From the NCBI GenBank assembly GCA_964036195.1, contig OZ038450.1, forward strand, positions 23,899,208 through 23,963,207: a stretch of 64,000 nt of DNA, given 5' to 3'. The notes beneath the pieces were generated by a model that was not told the DNA's origin, searched no databases, and was given only the letters and a program-made list of their open reading frames with translations. Each line of letters starts with the position of its first letter. The stretch's first letter is position 1. Below, in pieces: positions 46,409 to 57,238 of this stretch. Source of the DNA: Sphaerolaimus hirsutus. Taxonomy: Eukaryota > Nematoda > Chromadorea > Monhysterida > Sphaerolaimidae. Both the position numbers and the translations under genes were made by a program.

Positions 46409-47290
46409 TACCGTATTTCCTCGAAATACCCCCCCCCCCTCGAAATACCCCCCCCCTCGTTTGACCCCCCCCCCCCTCTCGGGACCACTATGAAACAATC
46501 ACCCCCCCCCCCTCGAAATACCCCCCCCCAAATTGAGTGTAAAGGGAACATACATGACAAATACTGCAGTTTGTGTTCTGTGTACTGCAGAACACACGTT
46601 AAAACAATGTCGGTGTCACGTTAGAACAGTGTACCGTATTTCTCCGTTTATAACACCCGGGGGTTATACAAAATCGGAGCAATTTTCAGCGAACTTTTTA
46701 AAACTTGTATAACACCCGGGTGTTAGGTCAATGGGGTGCTACACATGGAATTTACATTCAACCAAACAAAACATCAAAAAGAGCATAAAAATTACCGTAT
46801 TCTTTCATTTTCTAAATACAAACACCCCTGCATATTGTTTTGGTTCGCAGCGCGCAGCTAATTCAATGGAAAAAATATGTGTGGTGCACGTGCTGTGCCG
46901 CGGAATTACAATGAGTGGCGCCAGATACAGTATTCAAACCATTCAATTTGAGCCATTTTTGAAAATTTGTATAGCACCCCCGGGGTGCTATAAAACTATA
47001 TAACACCCCGGGTGTTATGCACGGGGGGGTGCTATAAACGGAGAAATACGGTACATACCATCCACATACTAATATTAGTCTACAGAACCTTATAAATGGC
47101 GGTTTTTGTTGCTATTTTCGACGTCTGCGTACGTTTCAGACGACTATTTCGTACTTGGTTTTCAAAAATTTTCTTGTGAAATAATAACCCCCCCCCCTCG
47201 AAATACTTCCCCCCCTCGTTTAACCCCCCTCCCTCTCGGGACCACTATGAAACAATCACCCCCCGGGGGGTATTTCGAAAAAATACGGTA
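46409..47290. mobile_element. C-rich TA element with nested TATAACACC element
   Basis: The outer element runs TACCGTATTTCCTCGAAATA to TTTCGAAAAAATACGGTA. The inner element (46632-47053) has ends TACCGTATTTCTCCGTTTAT and AAACGGAGAAATACGGTA and iterated TATAACACCCGGGTGTTA words. Both use TA. Confidence 0.82.
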
Positions 47291-47309
47291 GATGCGCATG
47301 ACACTTTAT

Positions 47310-47612
47310 AGGGACTTTTACATCATACACGACATTTTACACATTCGTTTACAGGGTATGGAAATGGCCCCAGTCACCAGGTTCTTCCAATTGACTGGTG
47401 AAACATAACCATCAGGAACGGAAATTTAAAAAAAATATGGAATTTTACAAACATTCAAATTTGAAATTGAAATTGCTAAAATTGAACAAAAATTTGAATT
47501 TTTGTGAAAAATTTATTTCCATTTTATTTATTTTCCATTTTATCTTATTTTATTTTATTCTTCAATTTTCCATTTTATTTTTTTCTAAAATTTTGCCAAC
47601 CCTGTTCATTAG
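47310..47612. mobile_element. Remnant of a CAGGGTTGG element
   Basis: The right terminus ATTTTGCCAACCCTG and AT-rich TTTTATTTTCCATTTTA words match 63580-63681. A TTTACAGGGTATGG fragment is at 47351. The left end is not found. Confidence 0.45.
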
Positions 47613-47727
47613 TTTAAAAACAAAAACAGTGAAAAAACAGTGTCACTCAGGAGAAAAATGGTGTTAAACAGGATAAAATTATACCTGAAAAAGAAAAAGT
47701 AAGGTACTGTCTGTGGTAAAAGCAAAC

Positions 47728-48145
47728 TACCGTATTTTCTTGAAATACCCCCCGGGGGTTTATTGTTTCAGAGTGAGAATTTTGAGGGGGATATTTCGAG
47801 GGGGGTAATTCGACGGGGGGTTTTTATCTCGCCAGAAATTTTTTGAACACCGAGTACCAATTTGTTGCCTGTAACGTATGCAGACATATAAAAATACGAC
47901 AATAACCACGATATATAAATAAGAGTCTACAGACTTAAACAAGTATGTAGATGGTAAAAACCACATCATAACGTAACACAGTCATTGTTGTTAATGTGTG
48001 TTATGCATTGCCAGTTCACAAAACGCACCTTGAGTCATGTGCGTTCTATTAACACTCAATTTGGGGGGTATTTCGAGGCCATCAATTCATAGTGCTCATT
48101 TTGAGGGGGGGTATTTCGAGGGAGGTATTTCGAGAATATATGGTA
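47728..48145. mobile_element. C-rich TA element
   Basis: From TACCGTATTTTCTTGAAATA to TTCGAGAATATATGGTA. The core GTATGCAGACATATAAAAAT is the common subfamily mark. A separate C-rich fragment follows at 48180-48240. Confidence 0.75.
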
Positions 48146-48260
48146 CTGTATTTACGTACCTGTTCTGAGCTGGGGCGCTGGAGGTATTTTGAGGGGGGGG
48201 GGGGTTAATTCAGGGTATGTCAAGGAAATACATAAACTTGCATTGTTTGCAATTGTGCAG

Positions 48261-48390
48261 ATTGTCAACAAGCTTGATGCAGAGCTCAATGATGATCCGG
48301 ATGGTGAGAAGATGAAGGAAATTATCAACACATCCCCAATTCTCGCAGCAGGCAGACCTGACAATGCCACAATCATCTTCTACAATATAG
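48261..48390 (+). CDS. Exon 5 of the unrecognised multi-exon gene
   Basis: The segment follows GCAATTGTGCAG and ends ATATAG|GTAGTT. Its 43 codons plus one base are open and clearly non-repetitive, with an acidic patch (LDAELNDDPDGEKMKEI) followed by AGRPDNATIIFYNI. The other two frames contain stops. The trailing G joins the leading CA of exon 6 to give Ala. Confidence 0.75.
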
Positions 48391-48637
48391 GTAGTTCTCT
48401 GCATAATAATTTCAGAATAACAGAAGAATCAGTTCAGATATCGGTTAACAGTTCCTCAAATTTTTGGTTCCATGCTCAGTTCTGGTTCTCAAGTTCAGCT
48501 TATGTTCCATTCTTTTGGTTCCAAAATGTCCAAAATTTCAGTTCTGGGTAATAAAATAATCAGGTATATGGTAATAATTGCCTGAATAACATTGCAAGAA
48601 CATAATGATGTAGTGTTGAGAGTATGGAACCTATTTC
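48391..48637. repeat. Intronic GGTTC-word stretch
   Basis: GGTTCC/TTCAGTTCTGG words recur at 48450-48550 and again at 50372-50480, bracketing the hAT-like insertion 48638-50371. The insertion may therefore lie within one GGTTCC-rich repeat. Confidence 0.45.
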
Positions 48638-50371
48638 CAGAGTTGGAAAAACGTATTTACGTTTACCAAAAATACCTGGTTATTTGGGTATTCATACTTA
48701 CGTTTACGTTTCCGTTTTCAAAAAATACAATTACATTTTGTTACGTTTTCCTGGCCAAAATACCTGGGTACCAGAGAAAACAAAAAAAACGTTATTTGAG
48801 AAAACATTTAATAGCTTATTCTCAGAAATGCACTTTCAAACAATGTGTAAAAGGTCCCAAAGGAATAGACATTAGACAGAATGCTTTCAGTTCACCCTCC
48901 GCAACACTCACCTATGTAAATATGTACACAAAAAATACCATTTAGGTATTGAAAATATTAGAACTGAATTGAGGTGGGTGTTCATTTGTTTGGGGATTGA
49001 GGTGGGCCTGTGTGATCGTTTTGTGAATGCTAATTTGGTGCACGCTGGTTTTACCCATTAATCAAATGTCTTCAAAATAAATTGCATACTGAACTATCAA
49101 TGAATGAGTCTGGTGATGACGACAATAAATGCACAATGCAACAAAACGACATGTCATCACCGTGACATCCCAAAACCAGGTGGTGATGATCACAGCATCA
49201 CTGTCTCATTTTTCATTCCTCCAAAAATTCACTATTTTTCATCCCTCTAGATAAAATAAAAGCAGCTAATGTGGGTGGAGATCATAGGAACAACCGTGAT
49301 GTTGTAAAAACATGGCTTTTTATCTCCTCTCTAGTGATGGAAAAGCGCCAGAAAAAAGGGCGCCAAGCGCCAATGGCGCCATGGCGCCATTCAGAAAGTG
49401 AGCGCCAGGCGCCAAGGGCGCCACAGAAAAAGGGCGCCAAGCGCCAAGGGCGCCATGGCGCCATTCGAAAAGTGGGCGCCAGGCGCCAATGGCGCCACGG
49501 AAAGAGGGCGCCAAGCGCCAATGGCGCCATGGCGCCATTTGAAAGTTAGGGCGCCAGGCGCCAAGGGCGCCAGGGTAAATAAGTACGTACAATACCCTGT
49601 GTGTGCTAGAAGTGTTTTTCCAGCACTGTATTGCACAAATTCACTTCCGTATTCACATGCTTCAGGATGAAATCAACAAAAATCAACAAATCAACAACTA
49701 GCAACAATTTTTGAATAAAATCGTACTTCCACTTGACATTCAGTTCAAACATAATTAAAATTTCCATTCGACATAACAATCTGTTTATTTATGAGTTTGC
49801 AAGTTTGATGGTTCATCATTCTTAGCTTCTGATCGGTCAAACGCTCCGTTGATGAACCGTTGGACAAAAAATTTCAATCCAATGTCACTACTTTGTCCAT
49901 TTTTCTGGTGAATTTCCGTTATCCACTGACGCGCTTTTGTACTTTTTCTCATTTACGAGGCACTCACGTTGAAACCCTGCTGGCGCCATTTTGGCGCCCT
50001 TCTATGGCAGGGCGCCAGGCGCCAAGGGCGCCACGGAGAAAGGGCGCCAAGCGCCAAGGGCGCCATGGCGCCTTTCAGAAAATGGGCGCCAGGCGCCAAG
50101 GGCGCCACAGGAAAAGGGCGCCAAGCGCCAATGGCGCCATGGCGCGGCGCCCTTTGGCGCCCTCAAATGGCGCCAGCGCCATGGCGCCATTCCATCACTA
50201 CTCCTCTCACAGTGGAAGCACTTAATAAAATTTTTACATTTACATTTTATTTTACGTTTTCCGAGGTATTTTAAAAATACCTTACATTTTAGTATTTATA
50301 CTTCTGATTTGGAACAGGTATTTACGTTTACGTTTACGTTTTCCAAAAATATCAGTATTTGTACAACTATG
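48638..50371. mobile_element. hAT-like CAGAGTTG element, copy G (inverse orientation)
   Basis: CAGAGTTGGAAAAACGTATT at the left and GTATTTGTACAACTATG at the right match the right and left ends of copies A and B, inverted. No TSD was found. The interior carries the element 49332-50200. Confidence 0.7.
49332..50200. mobile_element. hAT-like TAGTGATGG/GGCGCC element, 869-bp copy
   Basis: Ends are TAGTGATGGAAAAGCGCC and GCGCCATTCCATCACTA, with a perfect TSD CTCCTCTC (49324-49331, 50201-50208). Both arms of about 240 bp are arrays of GGGCGCC(A)AGGCGCC words. The centre is unique. It provides the empty site for the insertion in 57239-58955. Confidence 0.93.
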
Positions 50372-50499
50372 GTTCTCAGTTCCGGTTCTGGTATTTTCTT
50401 CAGTTCCATTTTTCTGTTCTCGGTTCCAAAATATGCTTGGAACTGCGGTTTGGTTCAATTTGGTTCGGGTTGGTTCAGGGTCCCAACCATATATAGCCC

Positions 50500-51310
50500 A
50501 AATACAGCTTTTAAAGATTCAAATATTTTTTTTAAGTATTTCAAAAATTCAAAAACTACACAAAAAGTTTTGAAAACTGCCCAAAAAGATTCGAAAACTA
50601 TATCCGAAATTTGAAAAGTAATTTGGGGAAAAATTCAAAAATTTAAAAAGTCATTTAAAAAAAACACTTAAAAATTCAAATACTTGTTTTCGGAGGGTTT
50701 GCAATTGAGGCGTTTGGTTCCAAAACTCGATAAAGACCAAAGTGGAAAAAATGAGTTAGGTGCGGATCTGATACTTACATACTTTTTTCTTCAAAATAAA
50801 AAAAAAATTACGTAAATATCTCATACCGTTCCCGATATACAGATACATCGATTTTTGAAAAAAAATGCAATTATTTATCCGAAACTGGATATCCCTACAC
50901 CAAAATAAGTAAATGTTCACTCGAAACTCGATATATCCAAAAAAAATTCTTCATGTTATTCACTCGAAACTCGATATTTCCACTGAAAAAAACTTTGCAT
51001 CCGAAACTCGTTATAAATTTGAAGGAGACCGGCTGAATCCCCATACAACAATGAAGTTTGCATCCGAAACTCGTTATAAAATTTTGTTAGTAAAATTTGT
51101 TGCCCTAATTACATTCTAATGGGCGAGAACTCGGCCGTAAAGTAAACCCGGCCGTAAAGTAAATCCGGTCGTAAGGCATAGTTGTACAAACGTATTTACG
51201 TTTACTCGATGAATACGTATACGCGAGTGCTGCGTAAATACGTTTACATTTCCTCCCGAAAAAATACCGGTACTCACTCACTCGGGTTTACTTTACGGCC
51301 GGACCATCCC
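50500..51310. repeat. Repeat remnants: TTCGAAAA, GAAACTCGATAT and GGCCGTAAAGTAAA
   Basis: 50500-50720 resembles a decayed TAACGATGGC element. 50885-51090 has five CGAAACTCG(A/T)TATA words. 51132-51302 has GGCCGTAAAGTAAA twice and its inverse TTTACTTTACGGCC, around a fragment with CAGAGTTG-family words (51180-51282). Confidence 0.5.
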
Positions 51311-51591
51311 CGTCTAATGGACCTAACTCTGGCCATATTTGCTGGCCAGAGGATTATAAATATGGAAAATGTAGAGAAATTCGTTGGCTTTTCAAAAAGT
51401 ATTGGGCAAGGGTTTTCACTCAAAGCGTCTCAAGCTCAAAGTACGCAGGCTACTATCAAAGTTTCAAATGCAATTTTCACAAAACTGAAAAACATGAGTT
51501 ACTTACAAAACTGAGTTATCGAGTTACGGAAGCAAACTCCTCCATTGTCAGTTGACTGGCATTTTGCTCAAATTTTTTAAATGAATTTCAG

Positions 51592-51771
51592 CATTCTTCC
51601 ACATCATGAATGGAATTTACAACAATGCATACACACATAAAGAAAATTGTAAAATCACGTTTTCTTTGCACCGATTTGACACTGTTCTTGGATATGATGC
51701 AGCAAAATTATGTCCACTTATTTGGCCGCGTGATACATTCACATTGAGAGATGGCAGCTTACCATTCCCAG
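51592..51771 (+). CDS. Exon 6 of the unrecognised multi-exon gene
   Basis: Acceptor AAATGAATTTCAG and donor CCAG|GTATGC. Two leading bases, 59 open codons and one trailing base. Residues include FHIMNGIYNNAYTHKENC, LHRFDTVLGYDAAKLCPLIW and TFTLRDGSLPFPG. This is the longest and most convincingly coding stretch besides exon 2. Its phases fit exons 5 and 7. An ATG inside (51606) is not needed as a start because the frame is open back to the acceptor. Confidence 0.82.
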
Positions 51772-51921
51772 GTATGCTTTTTCAACTGCACTTACCACAA
51801 TATACATGAACCCTCCTCTACTTCTAGAGGTATAATAATGACTAGAATAAATTATTTCAAGACATGAAATTTCAAGTTTCATTTATAATTATTTATCTTC
51901 CAGTGGTGCGTGTCGAACGAC

Positions 51922-52759
51922 TAACGATGGCAAAAAAAGATTCGAAAATTCGAAAATATTTTCGAATTTTTGAATTTTTTTATAATTTTCGAATTTTTAT
52001 TCCACCCCTGGAAAAAAACACTTAAAAATCGATTAATTTTTTAAAAAATTCGAAAATTCGAAAATTCAAAAATTCGAAAATAGTTTTCGAATTTTTCAGG
52101 GACTTCAAGGTGACAAAAAGCGATCTTAAGTACAGCGTGCTAAATAAAGCGACAATTTATATGGGGTGGGTCTGAAAAAGTCTCGTGTAACAAAAAAACA
52201 AACATTGAAACGAAAAAAACGTGTAATGAAAAAACATTGAAATGGCATCCGTGAGGACAGCAGCGGACTCCATCTATTTATGATATCTATTTAGGAATGC
52301 AGAGAGCCGCCCAAACAATTAGAACCGCGGCGCTTTACTTCCGCGGATAGAGACTCCGGTCCATCAAAAAAATCGCTCGCGGGTCTTCCGAGGGGAAGTC
52401 ACACAAACATTTTTGGAAGGCATTCTGCCCCAGTGAAAATGGTGCAAACTGGTCCACATAAGTGTTTCTACCATTTATCATGTTTAAGTGATATAAAATT
52501 GTCATGTCATGCTTCACTTACAGTGAAATTAAGGTAAAAAGGGGCTCCAAACATGAAAACAGCCTTCAAGTGTTTTAAGCTTCAAATTCAATCTTTTTCT
52601 GAAAAAATTCGAAAATTGCCAAAAAAGATTCGAAAATTCGAAAATTAAATTCGAAATTCGAAAATAATTTTGAGAAAAAATTCGAAAATTCGAAAATTCA
52701 TTTTCGAAAAAACACTTAAAAATTTAAATACTTTTTTTCTGGGAGGTTTGCCATTGTTA
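51922..52759. mobile_element. hAT-like TAACGATGGC family, copy 3
   Basis: Ends are TAACGATGGCAAAA and TTTGCCATTGTTA, with a perfect TSD CGAACGAC (51914-51921, 52760-52767). TTCGAAAATTCGAAAA arrays lie at both ends. It is the least interrupted member, at 838 bp. Confidence 0.93.
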
Positions 52760-52834
52760 CGAACGACTGCGCTCACAGACTGTTGTAAAGTTCCAAATGT
52801 TGAAATAGAGAAACAGGTCAATTATAAATTATAA

Positions 52835-53283
52835 TACCGTATTCCCTCGAAATACCCCCTGGGGGTTATATTTTCAGAGTGAGAATTTTGAGGAGGGGGG
52901 GGTAAACGAGGGTGGTTATTATTTCACCATGAATTTTTTGAACTCCCAGTACTTATTTGTTAGTGTAACGTACGCAGACGTAGAAAAATGCAACAATAAA
53001 TGCCATGCACAAGAGTCAGTAGACTTATAAATAGGTATGTAGATGGTATAAACCATGTTAGGACGTAACACAGTCATTGTTTTTAACGTGTGTTCTGTAT
53101 TGCCCGGATCACAAACCGCAGCTTTTATTATTTACGTTCTCTTTACACTCAATATGGGGGGTATTTCGATGGGGGTTTATAAATTCATAGTGTCCATTTT
53201 GAGAGGGTGTATTTAAAGGGGGGTATTTAGCGGGGAATATTTAGATGGGGTATTTCTAGGGGGTATTTCGAGGAAATACGATA
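52835..53283. mobile_element. C-rich TA element
   Basis: From TACCGTATTCCCTCGAAATA to TTTCGAGGAAATACGATA, with the AACGTACGCAGACGTAGAAA core. Confidence 0.78.
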
Positions 53284-53376
53284 TGTAAGTAATGGTTGTC
53301 GTGCTGACAGGTGGAACAACGCACGCGTGAACAGAATGCATTTGAACTTTTTGACTGGTCGCCTTCATAATTTCAG

Positions 53377-53542
53377 CCGATGAAAATGGCCATGCGAAAC
53401 TGTGTCTGAAGTGCTATGCACTGAGAGAGTTCTGGCTGGAGACTGTGGACAGTCGATCGGACATGCGCGGGCGGCCGGCCGTGGTGCTGCGCTCGCTGTG
53501 GATAGCCGTCGCTCTGTACCACGAACGATCCCACTTGGGAAT
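53377..53542 (+). CDS. Exon 7 of the unrecognised multi-exon gene
   Basis: After the acceptor TTCATAATTTCAG come two bases that complete the codon from exon 6, then 54 open codons, among them DENGHAKLCLKCYALREFWL and VVLRSLWIAVALYHERSHLG. Local GC content is far above the flanks, as expected of an exon. The end is uncertain: exon 8 needs two trailing bases, which fits AT|GTTGGT at 53543, a weak donor. TTG|GTTATT at 53547 is an alternative that would need another exon in between. A TGTAAAGTGTCAAA repeat begins just downstream at about 53560. Confidence 0.7.
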
Positions 53543-53561
53543 GTTGGTTATTTCACTCTGG

Positions 53562-53697
53562 GGAACTCCCAGACACTGTCAAGTGCCCTGTAAAGTGTCA
53601 AATGGCATGCAAAGTGTCTAAAGCCATGTAAAGTGTCAAATGGCATGCATTACCCTTGATATCCTACTTTTGATAACTCAATGTGAAAAAACATGGC
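53562..53697. repeat. CCCAGACACTGTCAAGTGCCC repeat fragment
   Basis: GGGAACTCCCAGACACTG and TGTAAAGTGTCAAATGGC words are of the palindromic family seen at 14803, 37848 and 43108. Confidence 0.5.
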
Positions 53698-53705
53698 ATT
53701 TATAC

Positions 53706-54406
53706 GATTCCAGGTATTCTTCCCTCCATGGACATCTTACCTTCAAGAGGTATGATGTCCGCGGGGACATCATATCTCCGCGGTCATCATACCTCCAATA
53801 TATTCGACATATGGAGCTATAATGTCCGCGGTATAAACACTAGTAAAATGCATATATCTGGGACATTATAGCTCCGCGATAAATGACCAGCTTATTTGTG
53901 CACAAACTTGTGAACATGGCGCCAAGGTGCCCTGCCGCTTTTTGAACTTGCGGTGGGGCCGTGATGCCTATGCTTGATGTCAAAAAAGCGGACCAGATGC
54001 GTGTGCCTCACCTGTGTGAACCTCATATTTGGACATGCACATGATTAAAAAATGCGTGTTTCCAAGCTTTAGGCACACACAACTTTTGAATACAGGTGCG
54101 TTCTGTACATGGGTGCGTTTTGTACAAGGGAATTCAAGTTCAATGGCCAGTGTAGTATGTGGGCCAAAATTTACAATTTGAATCCATTGTGAATTGCCAA
54201 ATGCCCCCATGTACAGAACGCATCCATGTACAGAACGCACCCATGTACAGAATGCCCCCATGTACAGAACGCATCCATGTACAGAACGCACCCATGTACA
54301 GAATGCCCCCATGTACAGAACGCATCCATGTACAGAATGCATCCATGTACAGAACGCACACCTTCAGAAGGTAAGATGTCCACGGAGGGAAGGTTTCCGG
54401 GGACCC
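53706..54406. mobile_element. 701-bp TIR element with GGAGGGAAG ends
   Basis: CTTCCCTCCATGGACATCTT at the left is inverted as AAGATGTCCACGGAGGGAAG at the right. Flanks ATTTATAC (53698-53705, 54407-54414) are a perfect 8-bp duplication. It carries a 17-bp array (54201-54360) and inverted copies of the same unit near 54098. Confidence 0.8.
54201..54360. repeat. 17-bp tandem array with a three-unit higher order
   Basis: The unit CCATGTACAGAAYGCNY occurs about nine times. The last bases cycle through CCC, ATC and ACC, giving a 51-bp higher-order period. Frames such as MYRTHPCTE arise from the repeat. Confidence 0.85.
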
Positions 54407-54414
54407 ATTTATAC

Positions 54415-54924
54415 ATGATATATTACTTTGTGCATTCATAAGCATACGTGTTTGGCTACATCATACACTTTTTGTTGGCTTCAGCCATTTTTTATGGGAT
54501 CACAAATACCTCAAAAAGAATACCAGATGATCGAAAAATATCGAAAAAATGGTCGATATTTGATATCGATATTCAATATTTTTTCAAAATTTTCAAAATC
54601 AATATTCGATATCTGATATTCAATATTCTATACGATATATCGTCCCAACCCTAGATGAACATTCATAACATGCAATGTTTTTCACCAAAAGAATTACCTT
54701 TTATGAATTTACACTCAACACATATAGCATTTTGCTTGCACAATCAAAAAATGCCAAAGGAATACAAAGCGTAGCGTTTCATCAGCAGAATGGCCAACTG
54801 GATTTTTCTATTTAAAATTGTACCACATCAATGAGGTATTTCCTTGAATTGACCCCCACTCCATCTGTCAGGATTAGCAATGTAAAAGCGCGTGAGACAC
54901 TGAAAAGCCGAAAAAAACATTTTC
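54415..54924. other. AT-rich stretch with ATCGATATTC words
   Basis: 54530-54645 contains many overlapping CGATATT/AATATCG words, a degenerate palindromic array ending CCCAACCCTAG. No gene is seen. Confidence 0.4.
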
Positions 54925-55391
54925 ACAGCGATCCACCCTGTAGTGAGCCGTTGTGCATCCCCCATTGATGCAGAGTAGGGGGCAGTGTTGGCAAAATCTC
55001 AGGAAAAAAATAAAAATAAAATACAAATATAATGGAAAATTGAAGAATAAAATTAAAAAAAGTAAAATAAAATAAAATGAAACATGAATAAAATAAAAAT
55101 AAAATACAATTTTGATACAATTTTACTACAATTTTTGTAAAAGGAATTTCATTTAAACCAATTCTGGTCACAAACTAGAATAAAAAATAAAAAATGGAAA
55201 ATTGAAGAAAAAAAAAATAAATGAAAAATTGAAGAAAAAAATACAATTTTTCACAATTTTACTACAATTTTAGTAAAACGAATTTAACTAAAACCAACCC
55301 TGTGGTTTTTTAAATATGACTATATAACCACCGAGTATCAGCTTTACACACCCCCACTGCAAAAAAATTGGTTTGTGAAGTGTGGTGAAGC

Positions 55392-56795
55392 TAACGATGG
55401 CAAACCCTCTGAAAAAAGTATTTAAATTTTTAAGTGTTTTTTTTTCTAAAATGACTTTTCAAATTTTTGAATCTTTTCTGAAATGACTTTTTGAATTTCG
55501 TATTTAGTTTTCGAATTTTTTAATTTTTGAATCTTTTTAGGCACTTTGAATTTTTTTGGGTAGTTTTCGAATTTTTCAAAATATTTAATTTTATCAAAAT
55601 TTTAAAAATCAGGGTCAATGTGTACAAATTGGTTGCACAGCAGCCGCATTTCCTCGAAATCCCCCTTGGAAAACCCCCTCAAAATGGCCACAATGAACCG
55701 ATAAACCCCCCTAGAAATAACCCCCTCATTTACCCCCCCCTCATAACTTACACTATGAAAAATTAACCCCCAGGGGGAATTTTGGGGAAATACGGTATAA
55801 AACGGTAGTACGGAAATACGGTATATAGAAGCATATCTGAAATTCGTTTCATGTACTCAAGTACTTTGAAAAAGTATACATAAACACAAGTACAGGTGTG
55901 TTTTTCAGAGGAAGCATAACTGTATTTACTCAGGTACTCAACTATACATATTTTCCCAGTAAACTTAAATACTTATACTCCAGTACAGAGACAATACGTC
56001 TACATTTCCTATCTACGTATACTTTTTGAAGCATGTGAGTACAGTAAACGTATTTTATAGGTCTTTTATACAAACTTTTGAAAGACACAGAAGGGGAAAA
56101 TGAAGATACCGTATTACCTCGAAATACCCCCATGGGGGTTTATTATTTCGCCAGCAAAATTTGAGGGGGGGTTTATTCGAGGGTTTTTTTTTATTATTTC
56201 GTCAGAAATTTTTGTAAGGATCGTAGTAAAAAGTAGACATTTGCATACCCAAAACAGGTAATAAATGTGTCCAAACAGGATATATTTGGACATAAAAACG
56301 TAGACAGCTACAGAAAATAGTCTATGTGTAGCTGCAATGCAAATTAACAGTGATATACATCATGTACATTGCATACATGACGTATTTATTATGTACATGA
56401 CGTAAATCATTCCGAAGGGGGGGGGTGGTATTTCGAGGGGGGGGGTTAATTCAAGGGGGGGGGGGATAATTCGAGGTAATACGGTAATATGTTTAAAATA
56501 TGTTTATCGCGGCCACCATTTCAACGTTTTAACCGCTTTTTCAATGTTTTTTTTAACTGTTCAGACGCAATACAGATCAATTGTTGATTGATTGACCACG
56601 TTAGGCTTGAGAATGTACATTGTGGCCTCGAATTGCCTGAAAAATTTGAAAAGTCTTTTTGAATTTTTGAATTTTCGAATTTTTTTTGAAAAATGTATGT
56701 ATTTTTTCACTGCATGCTCAAAAATTCGAAAATAATTCCAAAAAATTCAAAAATTCGATTTTTTTCGAAATTTCAAATCATTTTTGCCATCGTCA
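55392..56795. mobile_element. hAT-like TAACGATGGC family, copy 4
   Basis: Ends are TAACGATGGCAAACCC and TTTTGCCATCGTCA, with a perfect TSD GGTGAAGC (55384-55391, 56796-56803). Confidence 0.92.
56107..56485. mobile_element. C-rich TA element, uninterrupted reference copy
   Basis: From ACCGTATTACCTCGAAATAC to ATTCGAGGTAATACGGTA with the CATCATGTACATTGCATACA core. It is useful as the empty version of 20731-22599 and 44757-46391. Confidence 0.82.
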
Positions 56796-57238
56796 GGTGA
56801 AGCGGGCTGGATATGTGTGAAGCTGCCTATGTGAAGACATTTCCACACACTTTGACACACATCACGAAATTTGTAGTGAGTTTTCTTCAACACACTTCAA
56901 CGCGCATCACACACCCATTTTTTGCTGTGCCCTACGGCGGGAGGTAGGACATCTGTAGTGAAATCCAATGTAGGGTATGCTGGACCTGATTGGGGAGGTT
57001 TTTATTTGACCCTGTGCTGCTTGGCTCATAAACCCGTTTGGCATATAGACCCGGCAGGCGCGTATTTCTACCCGCTTGGCACGTAAACCCGGCGGGCACG
57101 TAAATACACAGGGAAAAGTACCTTGCTGACAACTCGCTGCCAGTTCACTTGCCAAGCAGCAAAAATCAGGCCTACCTCGCTGACTATTTTTTTGCTGACA
57201 AGTCTTTCACCTAAATTTTTTTTATATTTAGTCAGGTC

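Larger units (their letters stand above)
55355..56929. mobile_element. CACTGCAAAAAA/GTGAAGC element, copy 1
   Basis: CACTGCAAAAAAATTGG at the left and CCCATTTTTTGCTGTG at the right. GTGAAG/CTTCACAC words fill the remaining sequence. It is largely displaced by the insertion 55392-56795. A complete copy is at 61432-62206. Confidence 0.75.
54925..57005. mobile_element. Decayed relative of the 1.44-kb palindrome, four-level nest
   Basis: CGATCCACCCTGTAGTGAGC, CAGCTTTACAC and GGCGGGAGGTAGGAC (56936) parallel modules at 22160-22275. It is split by a CAGTGTTGG MITE (54983-55302) and by the GTGAAGC element (55355-56929), which holds a TAACGATGGC element (55392-56795), which holds C-rich elements (55645-55797, 56107-56485). 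Confidence 0.62.

Noticed and set aside
51182..51514. A 110-codon frame upstream of exon 6
   Set aside because: Its first half is repeat sequence (GGCCGTAAAGTAAA element). The second half looks mildly protein-like but has no donor in a phase that would join exon 6.
54159..54441. Overlapping frames with MYRTHPCTE-type repeats on both strands
   Set aside because: Translation of a 17-bp tandem array; no splice or family support.
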